A DNA stretch of 64,000 bases from Candidatus Altimarinota bacterium (GCA_021734475.1 JAIPIU010000004.1:52664-116663), one strand, 5' to 3'; counted from the first letter of the stretch, positions 23,106-33,680 are shown. Notes: generated from the sequence alone by a model not told the origin. Numbers and translations: made by a program.

Positions 23106-23187
23106 TATTTACTCTGTCTGAGCTAAGAGATTATCTCTAGTTCCGTGCAAGAAATCTTAACTTAATTGTTGAGATTTTTTGTTTTGA

Positions 23188-23213
23188 AAAAAAAAGATCT
23201 TGTAAAACAAGAT
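23188..23213 (-). terminator. Terminator of the 83-aa gene
   Basis: Minus strand GATCTTG-TTTTA-CAAGATC followed by T8. Confidence 0.85.
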
Positions 23214-23236
23214 CCCTAATAAACTTAATAAATTTT

Positions 23237-23488
23237 TTAAACTTCTAGTGGAGTATGAGTCCCAGCAATATAACGTATACGTTGAAGCTCATGAGCTACT
23301 CCAGACTCCCATTGTGTAGGCAATAGATCTTTGTATTTCAAGAAATCATTTCCCTTGAAAAACTCACTAATAACTTCTCGCCCTATTACAATACCCCTAG
23401 TATCACGGTTTACCTTAACTATCCTGTATAATCTTCTTTTTTTTACATGAAAACTACCGGAAATACGATCATGAAATGTTTTTGCCAT
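23237..23488 (-). CDS. Orphan 83-aa protein, UGA-free
   Basis: 83 aa, basic N-terminal half (HVKKRRLYRIVKVNRD), no signal or membrane segment. Six glycines, none coded by TGA; the stop is TAA. Single-gene unit with its own promoter (23518-23545) and terminator. The family is not recognised; the short basic beta-rich look would allow nucleic-acid binding, but that is a guess. Confidence 0.75.
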   Translation of the reverse strand: MAKTFHDRISGSFHVKKRRLYRIVKVNRDTRGIVIGREVISEFFKGNDFLKYKDLLPTQWESGVAHELQRIRYIAGTHTPLEV

Positions 23489-23517
23489 AATATTTTTTGT
23501 TTTTTTATTTTTTATTG

Positions 23518-23545
23518 AGTATACTTATTTTATATATATATTCAA
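23518..23545 (-). promoter_or_regulatory. Promoter of the 83-aa gene
   Basis: TTGAAT, 16-bp spacer, TATACT, about 30 bp before the ATG. Confidence 0.65.
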
Positions 23546-23556
23546 GATATATTATA

Positions 23557-23587
23557 TTGACATTTTAGTTTAAATAAATATTATAAT
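23557..23587 (+). promoter_or_regulatory. Promoter of the metallopeptidase gene
   Basis: TTGACA, 19-bp spacer, TATAAT, 25 bp before the ATG; divergent from the 83-aa gene promoter. Confidence 0.6.
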
Positions 23588-23612
23588 ATCTAATTTATTT
23601 TAGCTACACAGC

Positions 23613-24308
23613 ATGAGTAAATTTTACGAAGAAATAAAATCTTTCTATAGATCTTATGATTTGAAACACTCTCTAATAAGTGAAAACATAAAAACTGAGC
23701 TATTTGATTGTCTTTTGGACGAAGAAAAAATTATCGCTAAGATAAATGAATTTGATAAAATGTGAAATATAAAGACTCCTAGTTTCAAAATATCATCATC
23801 TAGAAGAAATATTATTATAAAAAACGATATTCGTGAATCTGATATTTTGAAATATTGTAGATCTCGTGGACACGAAATATATTTCCATAGTTCTGATAAA
23901 TTTGAATCAAAAACACGATGAGAATATGATGAAAATAAGGCTTTGTGGTATGATAAAAGAGTAAAAAATAATTCAGTTTTTTTTGTAAGTTTAGCTCATG
24001 AAATATGACATTGTTTATGATTCAAAAGAGTTCAAGATATTTTTGAAAGCAGATATTATGAAGAAAATGAATCACTGGAATTTAGAAAAACGCCATTATT
24101 TGAAGAAATTTCTGCTTGGTATCTTGCGCTGGAAATGTGTAGATTTTTTATGGACAAATGATTTGATGTATTAGAACAGTTCGAAAATTTTGATCAATTT
24201 TGCGATTTTATGCATCTATGTATTTTGTGATATCATCTAAAAAAGACACCTAATTGACCTTTGTATCTAATAGATGAAAATAAAGCTTGGGATATACTTT
24301 ATTGATAA
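23613..24308 (+). CDS. Putative zinc metallopeptidase (HExxH)
   Basis: 231 aa under code 25. The motif AHEIGHCLG gives HExxH, and a downstream Glu in LFEEISAWYLALEM could be the third zinc ligand, as in ImmA/IrrE-like (DUF955) peptidases. No signal peptide, so probably cytoplasmic. It ends Tyr-TGA-TAA, giving one extra Gly. Substrate unknown. Confidence 0.75.
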
Positions 24309-24321
24309 AACGTTTTATCTT

Positions 24322-24457
24322 ATCATTCCGGAGTCAAGTTTTGCAGCCGGAATCGATATTATTGTCGTATCCCGCTATTGCGGGACTCGTTTCACTCGGA
24401 TCCCAGTTGCGATGAATAACCCACGCAGTTCTGCGGGGCAGGCCACTGGAATGACTA
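24322..24457. repeat. Composite palindromic repeats
   Basis: A family A start (TCATTCCGGAG..TTGCAGCCGGAAT), an inserted TCCCGCTATTGCGGGA hairpin, and a family A end (CCACTGGAATGACT). Ends 2 bp from the stop of the convergent sua5 gene. Confidence 0.75.
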
Positions 24458-24458
24458 T

Positions 24459-25532
24459 TTATTTTTCTGCAGATTTTTTTATTCTATTCATAATAGAATA
24501 TCATAGTCAAATTTCTGGCAAACCTTCTATTAAAATATAATTTATATTTAATTTATCACAAAGATTGTAAATATTAAATATTTTTTGTGCGCAAGTAATT
24601 AAATCATTTCTAGATCATCGAGGAAAGACATGTATATAATCTTTGTATTGATTTAATATCTTTTGATGTGAGTTGATAAATTCTTGTGTAAGTATCAATC
24701 ATAATTTTATATGAGGAGATCATGAAATTTTAGTATCAAATTTTTCTTTAAAAATTTCTTGTGTGAGATCGTTTATAATTTCGACCTTGGCATTTGGAGA
24801 ATAATGTCTATGTAGATTCCCAGGAGATATATTGCTTAATTGTGTGCTATATTCTACTGAAACATTTTTATTATCCATAAATAAATCTTGTAAGTCTTCT
24901 TTGCTTACAAAACCTGGACGCATTATAATAATATTGTAAGATATTTTACAATCTCAATCTGTCATCGGCAAACATTGTGAATATTCATCAACTTTGACTA
25001 CTGTAGATTCTATTCCTACATTACAATCTCATCAATCTATAATAAGATCTAATTTATTTCAAAAATATTCGTAAACCATTTGAGCAGAGGTAGGACTAGG
25101 TTTGGTAGAAATATTTGCGCTAGGTGCTGCTATAGCTAAATCACAAGTTTTGAGAAGTTTTAAAGCTACCTGATTAGAAGGAATTCTAATTCATACAAAT
25201 GGATTGGATGATACTATATCTGGAATATTTTCTCTTTTGCGTAGCAGTATCGTAATTGGTCATGGCATCAGTTTTTCTATTATTTTTTTTTCTATAGGAT
25301 TGGAAATTATTCAATATTTGGAAATATCTTTTTTGTATCATACATGAACTATCAAAGGATTATCCGATGGTCTATTTTTTAATTGAAAAATCTTGGAAAC
25401 TGCTTTTGTATCCAGAGCATTGGCTCATAATCAATAAACAGTCTCAGTTGGAAAAGCTACAAGATCTCAATCAAGTAAGAGTTTTTTTGCTAGCTGAAAA
25501 GTTTCTGAATTTGGTGATTTAATATTTGTCAT
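24459..25532 (-). CDS. Threonylcarbamoyl-AMP synthase, Sua5 type
   Basis: 357 aa under code 25. N-terminal YrdC/TsaC domain ([53 protein letters not shown]), then a C-terminal Sua5 domain starting near [12 protein letters not shown]. It makes threonylcarbamoyl-AMP for t6A37 of ANN-decoding tRNAs. The two-domain length separates Sua5 from the shorter TsaC. Upstream neighbour der is on the same strand with a 35-bp gap. Confidence 0.93.
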
Positions 25533-25567
25533 AATAAATAGTAAATGAAGTTGAAAATAAGGGATAA

Positions 25568-26899
25568 CTAATCTGCATCTTTTTGAGATCTTTCTTTGAA
25601 ACGAATAACTATAGGAACTCATGAAAATGAAAAATGTTTTCTGATACTATTTTCTACCCACCTCTTGAATGCAAAATTTACTCTAGATTTATGATTTACA
25701 AAGACAACAAATGTAGGTGCATTTATATCAACCTGAGTAATATATAAAATTTTGCAGAATTTATTTTTTGTAAATCTAGGTGGTCTAGCTATATATTCAG
25801 TACTTATTATTTTGTTTAGTTGATTTGTATCTATTCTCTTTGTATTTTCTTTGTTTATATGATTTATCTTTTTGAAAATTTCATCTTTATATTGTCATGT
25901 CTTGGCTACCAATGGTAATATGGTAATATATTTAGCAAAATCCAAAATCTTGGTAGCTTGAGTAATATTATATTCAAGTTTTTTGGAATCTATCAAATCA
26001 ACTTTATTTAAACAAAAAATAATTGGTAAAGCTAAATTATTTATATTATTTAGTATCGTCATATCTCTATGAGTAACTCACTGAGTAACATCAGCCATAA
26101 AAACTACTATCGGCCTAATAAACTTTAGCATATTAAGAGTTTTGTCATTAGCTATTTTTTCTATACCATGTGCTTTAGATTTTTTACGAAGTCATGCCGT
26201 ATCATAGATAATATAATTTTGTTTGTTATGAGTAAATTCTCATGTAATATAGTCACGAGTTGTTCCAGCTTCTTCATCTATTATTGAAAGGTTTTCTCAA
26301 ACTAAAGTATTTAGTAATGTAGATTTTCAAGAATTTGGTTTTCATAGTATGGCTATAGGGATAATTTTTTTTTCATTTTTTTTGATTGCTTTAGGATCAG
26401 GAGTTATAGTTTTGAGTTTGGATATTATAATGTCTTTTAGACTATCTACATTATTTCAACTTTTTGCACTAATTCATGTAACATATTGAAATCATAAGTC
26501 GTAATAGTCAGAAATAGCTAGATCCAACTGAGATTCTTTTCGTTTGATATCTATCTTGTTTACTACGAGTATTGTGTTATTTTTTTTACCAGAATCCATT
26601 ATATAAGAAAATATATGGTGCTCTTTGGAAGTAATACCAACACTGTCGTCTATCACAAATAAAATTAAGTCTGATTTATCTATTATTTTTTTTATAAAAA
26701 TTCGTTCATCAGCAAAATCTAATAATCATGGACTATCTGAAAAAATAATATCACCTACGCCTTCTACATTAAATTTTTGAGTAATAACATCTCTAGTGGT
26801 TCAATGAATATCTGTAACTATGGCACGAAATTGGCCTATCAGTCTATTGAACAATGTTGATTTTCATACATTAGTAGCTCATACTAATCAAACATTCAT
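25568..26899 (-). CDS. der: Ribosome biogenesis GTPase Der (EngA)
   Basis: 443 aa under code 25. Two tandem GTPase domains: GATNVGKSTLFN with SDSPG and NKID, then GKPNSGKSTLLN with YDTAG and NKVD, followed by the C-terminal KH-like domain. Family length is normal. It acts in 50S subunit assembly. The start MNVGLVGATN was chosen because the upstream ATG is out of frame. Confidence 0.95.
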
Positions 26900-27045
26900 A
26901 AACAAATCATAAAGTATAAAGACAAAAGCAAAAAGAAAAAAAAATTAATAGATTGAAAATTGCTTTTTGTTGTTTATATTGAAAGGACTTTGAATTGCAA
27001 CATAGTCAATTCTGAATTATATATTTTAGTTATTAAAATTGATAA

Positions 27046-28182
27046 GTGCCTATAATAATAATTGGGATAATATTGATAGGTTTTGGTATATTGGCTATAT
27101 ATAGCGTAAGTATATATGAATCTTTTGCTCTAACATTATCTCTAATAGAAAAATGAATTATGAGCTGAGAAGCTTCTAATTATTTTTATTTTTTTAGACA
27201 GCTGAGGAATATATGAATTGCTATAATAATGTCTTTGTTGGTTTATAGAGTTCCTATAAAATTTTTTCAAAACAATAGAAACATAACGATATTGGTAGTA
27301 ATAATATTTTTGTTACAGTTAGCTGTATTTATACCATGAATATGAATAGTTTTGAATGGTGCTAGATGATGGATAGATATACCTGGTCTGCCAAGCATAC
27401 AACCATCAGAATTTTTTAAGTTATGATATGTTTTGTTTTTGGGAAACTGGCTTTTGAGAAAAAAGAATTTTATAAATAAAAATGAATTTATTCTCTCATT
27501 TGTAATACTAAATGCGATTTTGTTTTTTGTATTTTTTCTAATACCAGATTTATGAACTGTATTGGTATTGGGTATTACATGACTTATAATGGCTTGGTAT
27601 GCTGGATTAAAATTTAAAAAAGTATTACTAATCTTTTTTGGAGGAATGATATTATGAGCAAGTGTATGATGAATAGCATGAATGGTAAGCGATAGATTTG
27701 CTTATATACAAAAAAGAGTTACATATTTCATAAGTTCAGATGTAGATCCTCAGAACAGACAGATATGATGGCAAAACGAACAAGCTCTCATGGCTATATG
27801 ATGAGGTGGAATATTGTGAAAATGATATGGAAAATGATTACAAAAATTTGGTTTTATTCCTGAGGCTCAAAGTGATTTTATATTTGCTGCATATTCAGAA
27901 GAAATATGATTTGTATGAAATTTGATGTTACTTGCTCTATATTTCTATCTTATGTTTTACTTCTTGAAAAATTTAAGTTACGCAAAAGATGACTATCCAA
28001 AACTTTTGGGAGTTGGTATTATTTCATTGATAATAGTTCAGGTTTTTATAAATATATGAGTAAATACAAAAATATTACCAAATACGTGACTAACTCTACC
28101 ATTTATAAGTTATGGTGGAACAGCGTTGATGGTGAATTTTATTGAAATCATATTCCTTTATAAAATAATTAAGAGAAAATAA
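27046..28182 (+). CDS. FtsW/RodA-family glycosyltransferase
   Basis: 378 aa under code 25 with about ten hydrophobic helices. SEDS family: NGARGWIDIPGLPSIQPSEFFK, DLGTVLVLG, GGIAGMV, and the C-terminal PNTGLTLPFISYGGTALM. It polymerises peptidoglycan strands in the membrane. Start is GTG at 27046, because an in-frame TAA lies directly before it. FtsW and RodA cannot be separated by eye. Confidence 0.93.
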
Positions 28183-28216
28183 TCATTAGTTGAAATTTAT
28201 TTATTATTAGTTTGTA

Positions 28217-29107
28217 ATGAAGATATTGATTGATCAGAACAATCTACTGACGATTGAAAATCCTAATATCCCAAAATTAAAGGAATATAGCAATATAGCA
28301 TCTGGATATAATTTTTCTGATTATGATAAATGAATCATAGTATATCATAAAAAACAAATAAAAATAATAAATTTGAAAAACCTATGAGATACTATGAATG
28401 TCTTTTGGATAAAAAAAAGAAAGCCATTTATAGAAAATAAGCTAGATGAAGACTGATTTGAAAGTGCTTTTGGTCTTTTTAATTGATTTGATGAAAATAC
28501 GTGAAAGAAGTATTTTTTTATTCCCAAAATTAAAGAATCTGAATTTGAAATATTGAAAAAAAAATTACATAAATTAGCAGTAGATATAAATTTAGAAAAA
28601 AATGAAAAGGGCGTTTGCGTAAGTAGTTTATCGGATTGAGATAATAAAATCCCAAGTGCTATAATCAACAATGGTATAACTAGTATATTTAGTTTTCTGT
28701 TTTGATTAGTTTTGATTTATGGTAAAATGGATATTAAGAATTGAGATTTAGTCTCTATCAAAATTCATATACCTTTGTTTGGACAATATATAAAATACAA
28801 AGAGGAATTAGATAGTCTTTTGAAGTTTTTACAAGAAGATGGAATTTTTATTAGTCGTAGTATAGTTCAGAATAAAGACTGAATAACATACCAAATCAGT
28901 TCTTCTGATTATGAATTTTTATGATCTTTGGCTTATTTTTATCAAAGCATTGAAAAAATACAGAAAATACTTAAACAAGAAACCACTGAAAATATAAAGT
29001 CTGAATTAATAAACTTTCTGGAAATCAATGATTTGATCCCAGAAGACTGAAAAGAAGATGTAATAGCTATGATAGAAGATGGTATTGTAAAGATATTGAC
29101 TGTGTAA
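28217..29107 (+). CDS. Hypothetical protein, possibly LAGLIDADG-like
   Basis: 296 aa under code 25, starting MKILIDQNNLLTIENPNIPK. Middle and C-terminal parts (FLFGLVLIYGKMD, then LLKFLQEDGIFISRSIV and YEFLGSLAYFYQSIEKI) look like a LAGLIDADG-type alternation of helix and sheet, but the acidic helix ends are weak. No membrane segment. It lies between ftsW/rodA and tRNA-Arg. Treat the function as unknown. Confidence 0.6.
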
Positions 29108-29262
29108 TTGGTTTATTGGGGATTGGAAATTAGGAATTGGTTTTAGGCTTTTCGCTTTTGGCTTTATTATGGGGCGTTGGCCCCGAAGTCTCGGGATAAA
29201 TGTAGTGGTAAAACAATATATGAAAATTTAATCTTTTAGCTTTTCGCTTTTGGCTTTATTAT
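29108..29262 (+). repeat. Family D repeat and a partial tRNA-Arg duplication
   Basis: GGGATTGGAAATTAGGAATTGG is followed by a duplicated block (CTTTTCGCTTTTGGCTTTAT) that precedes both a tRNA fragment (29171) and the intact tRNA (29263). In the fragment the D-arm is interrupted by CCCCGAAGTCTCGGG and the rest of the tRNA is missing. Confidence 0.75.
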
Positions 29263-29336
29263 GGGGCGTTGGTGTAGTGGTAACATGACGGTCTTCGGAA
29301 CCGCAGTCGGGGGTTCAATCCCCTCACGCCCTGCCA
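29263..29336 (+). tRNA. tRNA-Arg (anticodon UCG)
   Basis: 74 nt; acceptor GGGGCGT/ACGCCCT with a terminal G-U pair, discriminator G, encoded CCA. The 7-nt anticodon loop CTTCGGA gives UCG, reading CGN codons. The T-arm GGGGG-TTCAATC-CCCTC is normal. Confidence 0.85.
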
Positions 29337-29338
29337 TA

Positions 29339-29362
29339 AAATAGAATGAAAGTTCTATTTTT
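29339..29362 (+). terminator. Terminator after tRNA-Arg
   Basis: AATAGAA-TGAAAG-TTCTATT then T-rich. Confidence 0.75.
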
Positions 29363-29528
29363 TGTTTAAAAAAAATTTACTAATTAAAGTAAATTTAAAA
29401 GGAAGATAGAACATTGCCAACACATAGATAATTTAATTACAAATTGGATTACTCCAAAACATAAAATAAAATAACCAACTAATAGAACATTTTGACTAGC
29501 AGTATAAGAGCTAACAAACATACATGAA

Positions 29529-29582
29529 GGTGTTGTAATTACCGTAGCGCGGCTAGTAGCGTTAAGATAACGTTTGAGCACC
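29529..29582. ncRNA. Candidate structured RNA in a 550-bp gene-free gap
   Basis: The 54-nt block is closed by GGTG/CACC and holds two perfect hairpins, TAGC-GCG-GCTA and CGTTA-AGA-TAACG. It is a GC-rich island in very AT-rich DNA between tRNA-Arg and the MazG-like gene. Hairpins read on either strand, so orientation is unknown. The rest of 29363-29888 shows no supported gene. Confidence 0.4.
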
Positions 29583-29888
29583 AAGATTATGAAGTTAGTA
29601 TTTCTAATAGTAATTATTGATTTTTTGGATCAATAACTTGCTTGTACAATGACCGTCTTCCTATATAATATATTAATTTTTTGCTAACATATTTTATCGA
29701 AAGATGATTGGAAGGTTTTGCTTGTATTTAAATTATATACTTTTTTTTCTTATTTGTCAAATTTTTGAAGACTTTTTTTGGATAGATTTTATCGCATAAA
29801 TAAGCCATAACTCATATTAAATTAAATTTATTTCAAAAAAAACCAGAAAAATCTGATTTAAATATAGTAAAATATTGTTTTTAATGTC

Positions 29889-30206
29889 TTATTTTTTTGG
29901 ATCTATAGTTTTTTCTAGGATAATGTTTTGAGAAAATCATCACCTCTTTTCTTTTTTCTCTAATCTAATTTTTTCTATTTCTTGTATTGTAATATTTTGA
30001 TATTGAGCTAGTGAATAAATTACCTCAAGTATATCTGCTAATTCTTCTGGATCATTGGATTCTAGATATTCTTTCATCTCTTCTGTCAGTTTTAGTTTTA
30101 ACATTTCAAAAATTTCTTCTCCAGTTGCAATATGAGTAATCGGAGTAGATCAGTTTTCTATTATTATTTCTGGGATTTTATCTCTAACTAATTTATTGTA
30201 TTCCAT
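29889..30206 (-). CDS. MazG/HisE-like nucleotide pyrophosphohydrolase
   Basis: 105 aa under code 25. Starts MEYNKLVRDKIPEII, then the helical acid cluster LTEEMKEYLESNDPEELADILEVIYSL (EExxE and ExxD metal ligands) and a conserved RGGFSQNIIL near the end. It is related to phosphoribosyl-ATP pyrophosphohydrolase-like proteins that hydrolyse NTPs to NMP. Its ATG comes one base after the stop of the RNHCP gene, so the two form an operon. Confidence 0.85.
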
Positions 30207-30207
30207 A

Positions 30208-30516
30208 CTAAAATTTAGATTGATATAAATCTATAAAATTATTTAGCTGCGTAATTTCGTCTTCGGGAGATCTTTTGTTTCGATGCTGTTTGAAGCATTT
30301 TGAACATTTAAACAAAATTTTTAATACTCAATTTCTAGTTTCATATGTTGTTGGATACATTTTTCATCAGCAATCTGTATCTCTATCTCATGGTATATCT
30401 CAATCTACATGCAATGATACAAAACAATAAGGACAATGATTTCTACATGTTTTTTCAGCTTGTGAAATTTTTTTTCAACAATTGATGCAGATAAATGATT
30501 CGTTTATTTTTTTCAT
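30208..30516 (-). CDS. RNHCP-domain zinc-ribbon protein
   Basis: 102 aa under code 25. Cysteine pairs CINCGKK and the name-giving RNHCPYC, then DIPGDRDTDCGGKMYP and a final FKCSKCFKQHRNKR. It matches the RNHCP domain, a small zinc-binding family of unknown function. First gene of a two-gene operon with the MazG-like protein. Confidence 0.88.
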
Positions 30517-30522
30517 GGTAAC

Positions 30523-30640
30523 TTTATTGTCATTCCGGTATTAAGGACAAAGTCTGCAGCCGGAATCTAAAAAACGTAAAATAAGATTCCCTCTTCCAAC
30601 AAATGATCCTTCGACTACGCGAAGGACAAGTCCGGGAATG
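30523..30640. repeat. Family A palindromes
   Basis: GTCATTCCGGTA..CTGCAGCCGGAATC, then AGATTCCCTCTTCC..GAATGACT with CTTCGACTACGCGAAGG in the loop. Confidence 0.75.
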
Positions 30641-30660
30641 ACTAGTAATTTTTTTTAAAC

Positions 30661-30800
30661 CAAATGGCCGTGATGTACCGAGCCTCTCTCCTAAGGATTA
30701 AGGTGGATGACTCCTTCCCGCTATGCGGGATGTTCGGTCTCCAGGTCGTAAGGTGAGGAAGTAAACTACTTTTTAGATACAAGCACGAACCATCCAGTAT
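30661..30800. ncRNA. Candidate structured non-coding RNA
   Basis: A GC-rich block in an otherwise AT-rich gap. Long-range pairs GGATG/CATCC and GTTCG/CGAAC (written on the + strand) enclose a hairpin with a GTAA tetraloop and flanking TCC/GGA pairs. An extra palindrome CCCGCTATGCGGG sits in one arm. It faintly recalls the SRP RNA apical hairpin but lacks its AGCA signature, so the class is left open. Confidence 0.45.
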
Positions 30801-30832
30801 CTTTATGCTATCCTTTTATTTTATTTTTTCAA

Positions 30833-30878
30833 GAAAAAAAACACCGATAAAACTTATATGTAATCAATCGGTGTTTTT
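30833..30878. terminator. Bidirectional terminator by the RRM gene
   Basis: AACACCGAT and ATCGGTGTT arms with A- and T-tracts on both sides, just past the stop of the RRM gene. Confidence 0.8.
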
Positions 30879-30910
30879 ATATTCATAATTCACTGAATTA
30901 TGTAAGATTC

Positions 30911-31267
30911 TTATTCTTCTGTTTTTTCTTCTGTATTTTCTTCTGTTGCTGCCGCTGCTGCTGCAGCTGCTGCTTCTTCTCTAGCTTTTAATCTTTCTGG
31001 ATCTTCTTTTGCAAAGTCAACTTTTACAGTTCTTCACATAAGTTCTTGTTCGTCCATCGCTTCTTTTGCTTTTGCAGCATCTTCAGCATTTTTGAACTCC
31101 ACGAAACCAAAACCTTTGGATCTACCATCTTCACCTAATTTTACTCTAGCGAAAATAACTTCACCAAATTGAGAGAATGACTCATTTAATTCACGACCTC
31201 TCATTTTCCAATTTAAACCACCAACAAATAATTTTGTTTGGCTAATTACAAAATTTTCTTCAGACAT
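30911..31267 (-). CDS. RRM-type RNA-binding protein
   Basis: 118 aa under code 25. A single RNA-recognition motif with RNP2 KLFVGGL and RNP1 KGFGFVEF, then GRTVKVDFA, a run of about nine alanines and an acidic tail. It resembles the cold-induced cyanobacterial-type RNA-binding proteins. Only one glycine (before RTVKV) uses TGA; the others use GGN, so this probably abundant protein has unusual Gly codon use. Without UGA readthrough it would lose its last strand and tail. Confidence 0.93.
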
Positions 31268-31389
31268 TAACAAATTTTACAAAAATATAAATGTAACTCA
31301 TATTTTGATAGTAACAAGAAAATATGGTCAGTATAATATATACTGATATAGTTAACGGATTGCAAATGTTTTTTAAAATTTGCATTTTG

Positions 31390-31418
31390 TTGAAAATTTG
31401 GATATAATTTGGTATATT
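31390..31418 (+). promoter_or_regulatory. Promoter of the acidic protein gene
   Basis: TTGAAA, 17-bp spacer, TATATT, 40 bp before the GTG. Confidence 0.6.
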
Positions 31419-31457
31419 ACGATAATCAATAAAGTTTTATCTTGTAATCTGATCAAA

Positions 31458-32465
31458 GTGGCTGATCCTATAATAAATCAAAAAACAAATAAACAAGAAG
31501 CTGATTCAAATAATGGTGTTTTTTGATGATGAGAAGATATTTTTGATAGTGAAGAGTTGTTTCACTCTATGGAAAATAAAAAACAAAATCTAGATCTAAA
31601 TGATGATAAGATTTTGGATGATTTTGGTGAAGCTAAAGATGAGAACTGAGATGGGATTGTAGATATTGATTTTAATAAAGAAGATGACAAAAAAACAGAA
31701 AATGATGATAAGTTCGATCCTTTTGATGTAAGTGAGGAAGGAGATGAATCTGTAAATGATGTAAATACTGTAGATAGTGTAGATAGTAAAAATAATGTAA
31801 GTGAAGAAGTAGTAGTAGAACAAGAAAGTGTAAATAGTGTGGATGAAGAAGTACAAGAACAAAGCCAAAATATAAAAGATAAAAATCAAAATATAGAAGA
31901 AATAGAAAATGATGAAATAATAGAAGATGATAATGCACAAGAAGATGAAGTAGAAGAGGTAGACGATGAAGCAAGTGATGAACAAAAAATAGAATATGAA
32001 CCAGAAACAAAATCAGATTTAATTAAAAAGTTTGAAGAATTAGTAGAAAAAGTTAGAGAAGTTTTTGAGGCTGCTAAGCTATGAGATGATGAAAATTTGG
32101 AAATAATATGATGAGATAATGGGATATCAAAAATTATTTATAATCTATGGCTAATCAAAAGTGATGATGAATCAGTTTTGATAAAAAAAACTGAAACAAA
32201 TAATGATAGTCAAGAAGAGGAAGAAAATAGTTTAGAATTTCAACAAAAATGATGATATCTGCAAATAATATTGGATGAACATTTGTTGTATAATGAAGAA
32301 GATATAGTAGATGATGAAAATAAAAAAATGCAAATAATAGATAAATTAAATAAATTTATTTTCTTGGTATGAGAAGAATTGAAAATTTACGAGAGAGAAA
32401 AAAAGGAGAAAGAAAGAATGGAACAAGAAAAGAGAAAACTAAGAGATATATTTAGAAATTTCTAA
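31458..32465 (+). CDS. Highly acidic hypothetical protein
   Basis: 335 aa under code 25, start GTG. About the first 190 residues are low-complexity and rich in Asp, Glu, Asn and Val, probably disordered. A helical part follows (SDLIKKFEELVEKVREVFEAAK), and a C-terminal coiled coil (EREKKEKERMEQEKRK). No signal or membrane segment. DNA in the acidic part contains GTAAATACTGTAGATAGTGT-type simple repeats similar to those upstream of dprA. Function unknown. Confidence 0.7.
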
Positions 32466-32489
32466 ATAGTATGTTATCCTAATTTTATT

Positions 32490-32573
32490 GTCATTGCGAG
32501 GAGTTCGCCAAGGCGAACGACGCGGCAATCTTTTTTTTATTTTTAAGATTGCTTCGCATACGCTCGCAATGAC
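32490..32573. repeat. Family B palindrome, complete inverted pair
   Basis: GTCATTGCGAGGAG..CGACGCGGCAATC facing AAGATTGCTTCG..CGCTCGCAATGAC around a T-rich centre. It lies between the acidic protein gene and murB. Confidence 0.85.
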
Positions 32574-32641
32574 TATTAGTTTTTTTTATTGAATAAAATA
32601 TTTAAGTGCATATACTCTGTTTGATATAATTTAACAATTAA

Positions 32642-33676
32642 ATGCTTTTGATGATCATCCAAGAAAACATATCGCTCAAAAATTATAATACTCTAGGCAT
32701 AGAAGCTAAGGCTAAATTTTTTGTAGTAATAAAAAGTGAAGAAGAATTGGTAGAGTTATTGGATAATAAAATATGGATAGAGAACAAAAGATTTATTCTA
32801 TGATGAGGAGCCAATACTTTGTTTAAATCAGATTTTGATGGATTGGTAGTAAAAAATGAAATGATGTGAAAAGAAATAATCAAAGAAGAATGAAATGATG
32901 TGCAAGTGAGAATATGAGCATGAGAAGATTGGCCAGAATTTGTAGACTGGTGTGTAGAAAAAAACATATGATGAATAGAAAACCTAGCTATGATACCAGG
33001 ATGTGTATGAGCCTCCCCTATCGGTAATATCTGAGCATATGGAGTAGAAGTCAAAGATCTAATAGAATCGGTTGAATGAATAAATTTGGAATCTAAAGAA
33101 AAAAAAATATACAAAAATTCTGAATGTAAATTTGGATATCGTGATAGCATATTCAAAAATGAATTGAAAGATAAATTTGTAGTGACGGGTGTTATTTGGA
33201 AACTAAAAATAGCTAATGAAAACTATGAATTAAATATAAATTATAGCGATATCAAAAGAAAAATAGATGAATCAAATATCAATATCGCAAATCTAAGTGT
33301 CAAAGATATCGCTGCTATGATAAGAGATATTAGAAATAATAAATTACCAGACTGGAAGGTAATTTGAACTGCATGAAGTTTTTTCAAAAATCCTGTAGTA
33401 AACAAAAGTGAATTTGAAAAATTAAAAGAAAAATATGATAATTTGCTATGATTTGATTTTGAAGATAAGATCAAATTATCTGCATGACAGCTAATAGAGA
33501 TGGCTGGATTCAAAGGTATGAAAGTATGAAATGCATGAACATATCAATATCACGCTCTCATAATTATCAATGAATGATGAAGTGGTCAAGAAGTGATGGA
33601 ATTTGCTAGTAGTATTCAGAGTAAAGTTAAAGAAATGTTTGGAGTGGATTTGGAGCCAGAAGTGAATTATGTGTAA
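32642..33676 (+). CDS. murB: UDP-N-acetylenolpyruvoylglucosamine reductase
   Basis: 344 aa under code 25. Type I MurB: KNYNTLGIEAKAKFF, FILGGGANTLF, the FAD-binding PGCVGASPIGNIGAYGVE, the catalytic-region CKFGYRDSIFK, AGSFFKNPVV and SAGQLIEMAG. It makes UDP-MurNAc for peptidoglycan. In-frame ATGs at 32642 and 32651 are possible starts. Confidence 0.95.
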
Positions 33677-33680
33677 TCAA

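Noticed and set aside
29384..29584. 66-aa minus-strand reading frame in the gap after tRNA-Arg
   Set aside because: It starts only at TTG, has odd composition, and overlaps the perfect two-hairpin block; a structured RNA explains the sequence better.
30661..30800. Calling the block SRP RNA
   Set aside because: The apical hairpin has a GNRA loop and an AGG internal loop but lacks the conserved AGCA side, and the overall fold could not be matched by eye.
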